Source of the DNA: Ophiocordyceps camponoti-saundersi (nom. inval.)
Lineage: Eukaryota > Ascomycota > Sordariomycetes > Hypocreales > Ophiocordycipitaceae
Direction of reading: 5' to 3'
DNA: 26,047 nucleotides
NCBI GenBank assembly: GCA_003339415.1
Contig: PDHQ01000020.1
Span: 3,812-29,858 of the forward strand
This document shows, piece by piece, positions 11,996-23,281 of the stretch. The stretch's first letter is position 1. Each line of letters opens with the position of its first letter. The notes under the pieces are model-generated. The model ran no database searches. It worked only from the letters and a program-made list of their open reading frames with translations, and was not told the origin of the DNA. Position numbers and translations under genes: made by a program.

Positions 11996-12568
11996 GCTTG
12001 GATAAGATTTTTTGGCGAGGGGGGAGAGGGAGAGAGGATTGTGTGAGGACACGCCAACTATTGACTACTTGCCATTTTTACGGCGATAATACTCGGCTTC
12101 GCAGCCATTTTTGAAGGAAAGATGGAAGATCCGGAAAGGCACGATATTCAGCAAAATTCTGTATGTGTGGGCTTTCCCAGGCGTTGGTTGGTAATGAGTC
12201 GAGAAGGAGGAATAAACAGATGATACGGTTGATATATCGCTCTTGTGCACCGCCTTGAAGCATCGTCAAATTGCCAACTGCTCCTCCCGTAGAAGGGGCG
12301 AAATCGTCGTAGGGGTGCTGCTCCATACGGCTCATCTATGTAGATACAGAAAGTTTGAGTGAGGTAAGTTACAGATGAGATATGTACGCCTTCATTGGGG
12401 GTGTTGTTTTTTTTTTCCTTCTCTCATTATCCTTTGAGCTCGCCGAAGCCGGCTCTCGGCCGTGGTGTCGGGAAGAAAAAAGGGGGTTGAAAAGTGAAGA
12501 AAAAACAGACAACAAAGAGGAGAGACTCCGATGCCATGCTTACAACGACGATGGAAATAGGCGACGAG

Positions 12569-12605
<37 letters not shown>

Positions 12606-12654
12606 AGAAGAAGAGGGGGGGCGGTGCGAACGAGGAACAGGCAGAGAATGAGGC
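11996..12654. other. convergent intergenic region, FAA1-like / DOA4-like
   Basis: These 659 bp between two convergent stop codons hold both 3' UTRs. AATAAA at 12211-12216 on + is a possible poly(A) signal for the acyl-CoA synthetase. The purine-rich side near 12480-12620 holds an AG/GAA microsatellite. No gene is seen. Confidence 0.7.
12574..12615. repeat. (AG)n followed by (GAA)n microsatellite
   Basis: About fourteen AG units run into four or five GAA units. The tract lies about 40 bp past the stop codon of the deubiquitinase gene, so it is probably in its 3' UTR as CT/TTC repeats. Confidence 0.9.
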
Positions 12655-15600
12655 TCAGATATCCTTCCTTTGAAAAAAGACCAGATACGGCACCCGGTCT
12701 GGATCGGAGCGAAAAACTTCCCTCTGGACGTCGGCCGCATCGCCGCTCCCGATACGGACCTTTGTCACGTGGCTGTCGTTGCAGCAGTACCAGGCATAAG
12801 GGTCGTGATGAGAGTTGGCCGTGTCGCGGACGTAGGCGAAGTAATGGCCCGTATTCAGCTGCCGGCCGCTATGGACGATGACGGCGTAGCACTGGTAGCG
12901 AAAGGGAGACTTGAAGGCGCGATCCGAGCCGGGATCCGCGTCTGCGCCGCCGAGGAAGTAAGGCGAGAGGTCCACGTCGTTGAAATCCCACGAGATGGCG
13001 GCGTTTGACTTTGAAAAGTCTCGGCCGTCGTAGTTGAAGCGGCGGAAGCTGATGCATAGCAAGGGCGGCAGACGGGCAAAGGACATGGATTGCATCGCCA
13101 CCCTCTTGGCCTTGCAGTGGTCGCAGGCGAAGTCGTCGAGCTGGTTCTCCGACACGTAGTGGTCGAGGGCTTCCGTGAGCGTCATGTCCCTCCCCGGGCC
13201 TACCGTGACGGGGATCCAGCCAAAGGGGGAGAAGGTGTGCGTCCGGGTGTGGCATCCCATGCACTCGACGGCCGAGAGCTCGACGCCTCGCCAGTAGCGG
13301 TCGATGATGGACTGGTTGAGCTCCGTGTGGTTGCGCCAGTATTCCATCGCCGCCTCCACCAGCGGACGGCCGCGAGCCGACTTGGGCTGCTCGACTTTGC
13401 CCGTCCTGTCGCGGCGCGAGTTGGTCTCGTCGTGCATCTGTTCCATGATAAAGGACATGAACTCTTGCGCGTCCTGCTGTTCCGAACCGCCAAACTGAGA
13501 CTGCGGGTCGCTAGACTTGCATAGATGTCGGGAGTAGTCCTGCGGTTAGTATCGTCGTCGTCATCATCGTCGGTTTCGAGTCAGCCCTTTTCCTCTTTGT
13601 CTTTTTCTCTCTTTCCCCAGCCCTTGTCATCTTACCATTAGAGTCTGAGCCTTGAGGGTCTCAAAGTTGCCCGTGCTCATCCATTGGAACAGGTTGGATA
13701 TGATGCGGATCATCAATTGCGGTTGTTCGATCGTCTCGTTCGCTTTTCGAGGCACTACGTATCTGCTCATCCATCCCGAGTCGGCCAGCTCTTGGCCGAA
13801 ACCCGGAGAGGCGAGCAGCGACTGCAGCGTGCTGTTGGCGTAGCACCAGTTCCGAGGATTGTTAAGCCCCGTGTAGGTCTTGACGACGCCCCCCGCCAGC
13901 TGCTCCATGGCCTTCTTAGACCGGGCCGGCAGTCTGGGCGGTACGACCGCGCCGCTCTCGTCGTAATGCTCGTGGCCATCGTCCCCCTCCTGGGATAGGC
14001 CGCTGTGGCTTGGACGCTTCACCGCGGCGCACGGCCGAGTCGGGGGGGCGGGGAGTTGGTTGAGGGAGCCGAACTTGTGCACCAGGCCGTAATGCTGCCC
14101 TTCCTCGCTCGCCAACGGTGGACTAGACATGGATTGCTGCTGCGGTGAAATGGGGGGGAAACGCAGAAACTCTTCCCCCGTTCGAGGGAAGCTCGGTCGG
14201 ATGGCCGTCTGTCGCGCATCCTTTTCGAGTGTGTTCTCCCATGCCTTGACGTCGGCCGGCTGCAGGGACGTCACGATATACTTGGACCCTCTTCTCTGGA
14301 CGATTCCATTCCGCTTGTACTTGGCATTGGAGCCCGCCGAGGTCCCCGATTGCAAGGCGAAGGGTCCCACGAGATCAGCCCAGGCCGCCAACCCTCCGAT
14401 CAGCAGCCTGGGTGGCCGCTTGAGGTCCCGGCCGTAATTGAGGTGCACCAAAGCCCGGTGTAGCGACAAGATTACCTGCTCGTCAGCGTTCTTGGGTGAC
14501 TGTATAACTTCCCGCGAGTCCTGGTCGTAGAAAATAATCAGATCGCAAGAATCACGCTTCTCGAAGAGGGCCTGCTCTGGGCTGGGTGAGAGCACCAGAC
14601 TCTCCGATATTTCCTCCGACGAAATGTTGTCTCTGAGCAAGATGCTCGGCTCGATACATATGATCGAGGACGACATGATGTGACCTTCGTTAAAAGCCTC
14701 GCGGGATCGGATATCGATGAGAAGAATGGACCAGTCCCCTCTCATGATCTCGACGAGATGTTCTGGGCTGATGCCGTCACCTGCCGGAAGAGGGAGAGGC
14801 TCCTCTGCTTCCTCAGGCACCGTGGGACTGGGTATTCTGGGGCTGGACATCCTGGGGCTAGACATTCTTGGGCTCTTGATGGGGTCCATGCTCTGCTGCG
14901 ACGTTGTCGGCACCGAATTCGAAGAGCCGGTGCGGCTGAAAAGGCCGCGAGGTGTGCTCATCGGAAGCCTCGCCGCCTCGCCAGACACGCTCCCCCGCGC
15001 GGGGCTGTAGATAGCATCGGGCACCTTGGGCAGTGCTGAAGAGGTGGCCGCGTCGGTGTCGAGGTCTAGCTTCTGGTCCTGCGGCATCTCTCGGGGTCCG
15101 GCCGGCCTCTGCGTCGGAATGGGATATGTCTTGATTCGGGGATCTTGACCGGGTGAGGATTGCGGGCCTCGGAGGTTGGCGAAGCGAGTGACCAAATCAT
15201 GGGTGGCGCCATTTGAAGACACTCCGCGTCCGCGACCCGGTAAAATGGCATTTCCTGCGAGAGCCTGAGGCTTCGGGTGCACGACGGGCTTGACTTTGCC
15301 CGGAGAACCGTTGACGGCCCGGCCGTTGACCAAATCCGCTTGCTTGACCCCGAAGCCCTGAGACTTGGACGGAGACATGGAACGTTTGATGGTGGGCTGA
15401 ACACCGGATCTCTTGTTATCTTCGATGATTTCGCGCTTGATATTCTCGTAGACGTCGTTTTGTTGAGCGATGCGCTTCAGGAGGGCGCCGTGCACGCGTG
15501 CGGTATCGGCATGGTCGGCTCTGAGTCCGGGGTAGTCTTTGTGGTTGGAGATGATCTGGATGACGATAACGGAGGCCCTTATGTACTCCTTGAGGGCGAG

Positions 15601-15831
15601 AGCAGGTCGCTTGAATTCGCGACTGATTTCAGACTGTCGTAAGGCTGCTTGGGCAATCTCCAGAAGCCGCTTGATGGATTGATTGGAGCCGACGTCGGTT
15701 GGTATGGCGACGAGGTCGTCGATGTGCGGGAGAGGCGTCGGAGAGTTCGGCGCCGGGGGGCTACTGCCGTCGTAGGCCGGCGGGAGGCCGTAGGGTGCTT
15801 CGGTGGCCATCATGGCCGACGGGCTCGTCAT
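12655..15831 (-). CDS. DOA4: ubiquitin carboxyl-terminal hydrolase, Doa4/USP8 type (two exons)
   Basis: A cysteine protease that removes ubiquitin from endosomal cargo before it enters multivesicular bodies. Exons read 15831-13636 and 13539-12655, with a 96-bp intron (13540-13635, GTAAGA donor, CGCAG acceptor). This gives 1026 aa. An alpha-helical USP8-dimerisation/MIT-like region lies at about 50-145. A Ser/Pro-rich linker follows, including an MSSPR repeat. A rhodanese-like domain spans about 350-510. The USP catalytic core starts at about 655, with Cys663 in NWCYANS, His964 in TGHYFAY and Asn986/Asp987 in CCNDSHV. CxxC pairs at 825/828 and 871/874 form the zinc ribbon. The rhodanese loop reads FYDQDSREV with no Cys, so it is probably inactive, as in the family. 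Start codons at residues 1, 7 and 8 compete. Met8 (15810) has A at -3 and G at +4, the best context. The gene diverges from VPS27, which acts in the same pathway. UBP-family relatives such as Ubp5 cannot be excluded. Confidence 0.93.
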
Positions 15832-16442
15832 TAGCGACGGGGGTCAGGCCGGCATCGCTCGCTGGGGCGGATATATTCGACGGGAGGCGTGGCGGGTGGC
15901 GACGACGCGCGGCAGGACGGGAATAAGGAGGAGAGGGGGTTCCGAGGTTCGTTGTCTATCGGCAAGCCGGCGGCAGAGCGCTGTTCAAAGGCGCACGGCG
16001 CATCCTGGACAGCCGAATCTGTCGCGAGGAGCGGACAAAGATGGTTGAACTCACCCTCGACTATGTGCGTTCGCGAGGCCCCGGCACTCGGACCCTGCTA
16101 CTTAGGGGGCTGGTCCGCTGGAGGGGCGCCTGATGATAGGAGGTTTGCCTGCGCCACATTCGTGCGAGGCTCGATCCTTACCTAATCGGCATTCCCCTGT
16201 CTTGGCAGAGCGAGCTGTCACGGGCTGCCTACCTACATATGTACTAAGCTTCGTCATCACGGCGACCATCATATCAGTCCCCGTTTGCCTCTCAGCCACC
16301 ATCCTCTCTTCCTCTCACTCTCACTCTCTCGGTAACCTCCTCCGCGGCGCACTGCCTCTCAGGTAACCTCTCTCGCCTTACTCCTCGAGATAGAAAGAAA
16401 CATCGTCTCCCTGTTGCTGCCTTCCTTCATCCGCTGCCCATC
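15832..16442. promoter_or_regulatory. shared divergent promoter region, DOA4-like / VPS27
   Basis: These 611 bp separate two start codons that face away from each other, so both promoters and 5' leaders must lie here. The VPS27 side (about 16270-16430) is pyrimidine-rich with CT blocks, as is common near fungal start sites. CTACCTACATATGTAC at about 16229-16244 resembles the TA-rich short motifs of the left part of the window. I see no clear TATA box. Confidence 0.6.
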
Positions 16443-18851
16443 ATGATGAGCTGGTGGTCGTCCTCGGCCAATTCGGCCTTGGACGAGCAGATCGACCGTG
16501 CCACCAGCAGCAGCCTCGAAGACATCGCCCTCAACCTCGAAATCTCCGACGTCATCAGGTCCAAGACGGTCGCTCCTAAAGAGGCCATGCGGTCACTCAA
16601 GCGACGCATCGGCAATAAGAATCCTAACACGCAGCTCAGCGCCCTCAACGTGCGTCGCCGCCCCTCTGTCGTCCGTCCTCTCGCTGACTTTCTGCCTCAG
16701 CTCACCGATACGTGTGTCAAGAACGGCGGCTCGCATTTCCTCGCCGAGGTAGCATCGCGCGAGTTTATGGACAACCTCGTTTCGCTCCTGCAGGCTGTCG
16801 GTCCCGGCGCTGTCAATGCCGACGTCAAATCCAAGATACTTGAGCTGATACAGTCCTGGGCTGGCGCCACCGAGGGGCGATCCGACTTGGCATACATGGG
16901 AGAGGTCTACAGGACGTTGCAGCGCGAGGGCCACCACTTCCCACCTCGAGTCTCGGTGGCGAGCAGCATGATCGATAGCAGTGCGGTAAGCGGCCCTCCC
17001 CTACGAGCCCTTCCCTTATCTGATGGCTAATTCCATCAGCCTCCTGAATGGATCGACTCCGACGTTTGTATGCGCTGCCGTACGCCCTTCACCTTCACCA
17101 ACCGAAAGCATCACTGTCGGAATTGTGGCAGTTGTTTCGACCAGCAATGCTCCAGCAAGACGGTCGCCTTGCCTCATCTCGGAATCCACACTCCAGTCCG
17201 TGTTGACGATGGGTGCTACGCCAAGATCACCGGCCGGGCATTCAGGGAGCAGAGCGCCGCGCTGGAGAGGTCTCCGACATACCCCTATAAGACGCGCAGT
17301 ACGTCCGCCATGCAGCCTCGAAACGCTCGGGTCGACGACGGTTTTGATGAGGATCTGAAGAAGGCACTGGCCATGAGCTTGGAGGAGGTTAAGAATTCGT
17401 CTTGGAACCCAACAGTCAACGGGAGTCGGCACAATGCCACAGCTGCCGCCGCCGCCGCCGCCGCAAGTCAGGCGGAAGAGGAGGACGTGGACCTCAAGGC
17501 CGCCATCGCCGCGTCACTTGCGGACATGGAAGAGCAGAAAAAGAGGCACGCGGCGGCGCTCAAGGAGCAGACGTCGAAGCCTCCTACCGCGTCCAGCTTT
17601 GTTCTGCCCAAGAGCGACTACGAGCTGACGGCTGTAGAGGCTGAGAACATCAACCTCTTTTCCACACTCGTCGACCGCCTGCAGACTCAGCCCCCTGGCA
17701 CCATTCTGCGCGAGCCTCAGATACAGGAACTCTACGACAGCATCGGCACCTTGCGACCGAAATTGGCCCGCACGTATGGCGAGACGATGAGCAAACATGG
17801 TGAGGTGCTCTGAGAAATTGTTCGGCGTTCCAGCCACTGACTGCTTTTACAAGACACGCTGCTGGAGCTCCACGGAAAGTTGTCGACGGTGGTTCGATAC
17901 TATGACCGGATGTTGGAGGACCGGTTGTCAAAGGCATACAGCCAGCAGAGCCTAGGGGGCTATAGCCTCCCGCCACAGCGCCAGCCTTACCCTCCCATAG
18001 CCCCGGCGGCACACGCCCATGCCGGCAGCGCAGACAGCTTCTACACGGGTCAGCGGCCCGTCAGCTTCCACCAGGTGCCGAACCAGGTGTACCAGGCGCC
18101 GCCGCCGCAGCCTCCGCCGCAGCATCAGTACGCGTCGTATGGGGGACATGCCCAGCAGAGGAGCGACAGCTGGTCAAGCCAGGCTCCCTCGGCGCCGCCG
18201 CAAGACCACTATCGTCAACAACCGCCACCGGCAGAGACGACGCAGAGGATGCAGACTCCTCAGCAGCCCCCTAACGAGTCGCCCGTGCCGGACCGCCACG
18301 CCCCGTACTACTTTAGCCCGCCTCAGCCTGTCCAGTCCCCCCTCTCGGCGCCATCGGCGCCATCAGCACCCGCCTCGGCGCCAGATACCAGCGCTTCGCC
18401 GTATCCCAATCTCTCCCAGGCGATGCAGTACTCTCCGGCGCCTCCGGTGTCGGCCCAGTCTCAACCGACCCCGACGCAGGCCCACGGCCAGCCCAGTCAG
18501 CCGCCCTCTCACGCTCCCCAAGAACCAGCCTCGTTCCAGAACAACCATCCCCCGCCGTCCCAGAATCTACAACAACCGCAACACCAGCCACAACTACCTC
18601 AACAGTTGCCACAATCACAACATCATCAGCATCAGCATCATCAGCAGCAGCAGCAGCAGCACCAGCAACAGCCAAGCTACTGGCCACAGCTCGCACAACA
18701 GAAGCAGCAGCCGCAGCCGCAGCAGTCGCAGCAGCATGCCGCACCACAGACGTGGTCCTATCCCAGCCACTCGCAGGACTCATTCCCAACCGTGCCGCAG
18801 AACGACCCCATAAGAGCCCCCGCGCCGGAGGAGGCTTTGATTGAGCTGTAG
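16443..18851 (+). CDS. VPS27: Vps27, ESCRT-0 ubiquitin-sorting subunit (four exons)
   Basis: Vps27 binds endosomal PI3P and ubiquitinated cargo and recruits ESCRT-I for multivesicular body sorting. Exons are 16443-16649, 16701-16985, 17040-17799 and 17854-18851 (2250 nt, 749 aa). Introns are 51, 54 and 54 bp with GT/AG ends. The VHS domain is at about 8-145. A FYVE finger at about 168-228 carries [12 protein letters not shown]1 ([14 protein letters not shown]) is at 267-280 and UIM2 at about 310-327. The helical Vps27/Hse1 core with [12 protein letters not shown] spans about 360-445. The rest is a long Pro/Gln/Ser/His-rich tail with PSAP at 529 and 584-590, PTVP at 729-732, and a C-terminal LIEL. 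P[ST]xP motifs are known to bind the Vps23 UEV domain, and LIEL resembles a clathrin box. A poly-Ala run lies between the UIMs and a CAG/CAT-encoded Gln/His run near the end. ATG codons at 16443 and 16446 are both possible. The gene shares a promoter region with a Doa4-type deubiquitinase. Confidence 0.96.
18609..18730. repeat. CAG/CAT/CAA trinucleotide repeat inside VPS27
   Basis: In-frame CAG, CAA, CAT and CAC codons encode a Gln/His-rich stretch, including a run of CAG units at about 18640-18660. All units keep the reading frame. It sits in the disordered tail and is a likely site of length variation between strains. Confidence 0.85.
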
Positions 18852-19449
18852 CGGCAGTGGCGACGTGGAAAAGGGGGGGCGAAATGGGGAGGTACCCGAG
18901 CAGGTTTCTTCGTTCTTCAGATGATTTTCTACGTTCGTGATAGGAAGGGAACGGGGGGGGGATTTGACGGGGACTGTCGTGTGGCTTCAGGAGCGGGAAC
19001 GCTGCATACCGGGGCGCTGCAGCATGTTATTGAATGATACCAATCAATTTTGAAGCCATGCGTCCAAATACGAACAGGTGGCAAGGTGGAGGAAGACGCT
19101 GTGTCCTGTGAAGAGCAGTTGGACGACGCCACGGCGCCACGTCAGAGAGAGCTCGTGACTGACGTCACTTGTCGTTGCTTTGGAATCGAGGGAACGGGCT
19201 ACGACGCTTACGTGGACTGGCGTCTCACCTTGACAGTCTCCGAGAGCGAGGACGGGGTCAGGTGAGGCTCAACAGACTGGAGCGTATGGACAAACATCAC
19301 AGCTAAGTTCTGTTACATGTTGTCATCACAAGAGATGGTGAAGTTTTATGAAAGTGCGATTCATCGATTTGTGACGGCAGATGTGGTGTACATAAGCTCA
19401 CACGCATGTACCGTTGGTTGACCAAATATCGGCCAGCTCAAAAATATCA
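18852..19449. other. convergent intergenic region after VPS27
   Basis: About 600 bp hold the VPS27 3' UTR and, if the downstream extension of the next gene is used, that gene's 3' UTR too. A perfect TGACGTCA lies at 19160-19167. Small open frames are present, but none has a recognisable motif. Confidence 0.6.
19160..19167. promoter_or_regulatory. CRE/ATF-type palindrome TGACGTCA
   Basis: An exact match to the consensus bound by CREB/ATF bZIP factors, which exist in fungi (for example Atf1). It lies between two convergent genes, not in an obvious promoter, so it may be chance. Confidence 0.25.
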
Positions 19450-19677
19450 TCAGGTAGAGGAGCAAAGAAGTGGATCGTCCAAGTCATGGCGGCCCAGCAG
19501 GTCCAAGACGGTGATGATCTCCTTCCACGAAGCCGGGCGGACGTCGAGGATGGAGAGGGTCCAGCCGAGGTCGGAACGGGGATCGGGAAGCAGCCTGCAG
19601 CGGCAGTAGCACTTTGTGCCGGCTCTCTGGGAGTGTAAGAATTGTCGCGCCGAGAAGTCGACGGGCCCGTCCGGCTG
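19450..19677 (-). other. 75-codon in-frame extension beyond a TAG stop
   Basis: Directly after the TAG at 19680-19678 the same frame stays open for 75 codons and ends at TGA 19452-19450. The translation begins QPDGPVDFSARQFL, contains KCYCRCRLL, and continues with GWTLSILDVRPASWKEI. It looks like a folded protein segment rather than noise. I infer it was or is the C-terminal part of the preceding protein. A single G-to-A change (TGG to TAG) would create the stop. Other explanations are stop-codon readthrough, a sequencing error, or a 72-bp intron (GTGCCC donor, CTTAC branch, GAG acceptor) that would remove the stop in frame. That donor is poor. Confidence 0.55.
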
Positions 19678-20466
19678 CTAGTCGACGAGGGCACCGGTCA
19701 AGTAAGGGGGCGTCTCTTTGAAGAGATCGCGGAACTGAAAGTACTGCTTCCGAAAGAAGTTCTCGCGGCTCGAGTACAGGACTCTGGCGTACCAATCGAG
19801 GACCACATGCGGCTGACTCTTGTACGTTCCGGCCTTTGCCATCAGCATGTCCCGGACGTGGAAGAAGAAGGTGTTTGGGTTGGCTCGATGAGCCGTCGTC
19901 TCCCAGATGGCTGAGGAGGAGGAGGAGAGTGTCGAAGCGGTGGGTGTGGGTAGAGCGACTGACTCAACTAGACGACGGACGGGCTGAGTCTGCCTGGCCG
20001 CCGAGGTGTCGTCAAGACAAAGACGGACGCCCTCCCAGTCGGTGTCTCGAGTCAGGGGTGGAGGAATGACATCCTGAGTGGAACAAGCCTCGCTCGATGA
20101 TGGGGTGGAGCACAGCAGGTTCGGGTCGAACTCGTCTGCTGATCTTGAGCCACGATCCAAAGCTCTCACGATGCTCGACGGCGGCTGATCATGATCTGCA
20201 GCGATAGACTGAAGAGGCTCATCGTCCTCGACGAACAAGGCATCGTCTAGGATGTCGTCTATGGTTATCAGAGGCTGTTCCGCAGCCTGTTGTACATCGA
20301 ACCCGAGCTGGTCATACAAGTCGGAGATGTCATCGTCGAGTAATTCAAGAGAGCACGTGCCGGGGCTGTTCATGTTATCACGAGACAGGGCACAGCGCTT
20401 CGCATCGGGCACTTTCTGGATGAGGTCGGCATGATTGTCCCGACGACGCTTTTGAGGGCCCGCCAT
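19678..20466 (-). CDS. protein of unknown function, possibly truncated by in-frame TAG
   Basis: A single open frame of 262 codons from ATG 20466 to TAG 19678. I do not recognise a named family. The N-terminus is basic and could be a nuclear signal (PQKRRRD). Residues about 40-180 are acidic and Ser/Pro-rich and probably disordered. The last 60 residues look folded and conserved: FFFHVRDMLMAKA, then LDWYARVLYSSRENFFRKQ, then YFQFRDLFKETPPYLTG. From memory, similar strings occur in uncharacterised proteins of filamentous ascomycetes, but I cannot check this. The folded part appears to continue past the stop, so the annotated end may not be the true end. The gene diverges from glycerol kinase across about 1.1 kb and converges on VPS27. 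Coding status is supported by length, codon-like composition and the conserved-looking block. Confidence 0.75.
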   Translation of the reverse strand: MAGPQKRRRDNHADLIQKVPDAKRCALSRDNMNSPGTCSLELLDDDISDLYDQLGFDVQQAAEQPLITIDDILDDALFVEDDEPLQSIAADHDQPPSSIVRALDRGSRSADEFDPNLLCSTPSSSEACSTQDVIPPPLTRDTDWEGVRLCLDDTSAARQTQPVRRLVESVALPTPTASTLSSSSSAIWETTAHRANPNTFFFHVRDMLMAKAGTYKSQPHVVLDWYARVLYSSRENFFRKQYFQFRDLFKETPPYLTGALVD

Positions 20467-21049
20467 CTGATCCGGCTCTGACTCGGGCGGGTGTGAGCGG
20501 AAGTTGTGAGGTGGAGAAGAAGGAGGATTTGGCGATGACCGTCATGGGGAGACGATTGAGAGACGAAGAGAGAAACAGGCTTCACCGTCTTCATTCATGT
20601 CTTTATTTCCTCATCGTTTTTTTTTGTGCCTCCTGCCAACTTCCTTCCTTCCTCTTCTCTTGCTGAAGCAATCCCCTCGCGGAAGGAGCCTGACGCGGAT
20701 CATCGTGCAGCCGTCATCTCCTATCTCATACCTATGAGAGACTACATAGGTACATAAGAGGTGGTAGGTCTTCTTCAAAGAGTGCACCGAGTATTTGAAG
20801 AGAGAGAGAAAGGGTGTTTTGTATGTAAGTACTAATCGACGGATACGGAGATTCGAAAGGCAAAAAGGAAAACTCAGTCTCTGTTTGCCACGGTCTCGAC
20901 TCTCGACCCCCATGTTCAAATAAATCCCCGGGACCTTGCAGAGCCGTACGGATAGTCACTTGCATATGTACGTGGATGGGTGGGTTGGCAAAAAAGGTTC
21001 ACGGACAGTGGATTAAGTAGGTACTGAAAGGAAAGGAAAGCTGACATGA

Positions 21050-23281
<2,232 letters not shown>

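Noticed and set aside
19160..19167. CRE palindrome as evidence of cAMP or stress control of a neighbour
   Set aside because: It lies between convergent gene ends rather than in a promoter, and an 8-mer can occur by chance. It is kept only as a low-confidence site.
19484..19795. Frame-shifted - strand continuation of the unknown gene through a 68-bp intron
   Set aside because: It would need a weak GTGCCC donor and leads into a Pro/Arg-rich frame, while the original frame beyond the TAG gives a more protein-like sequence.
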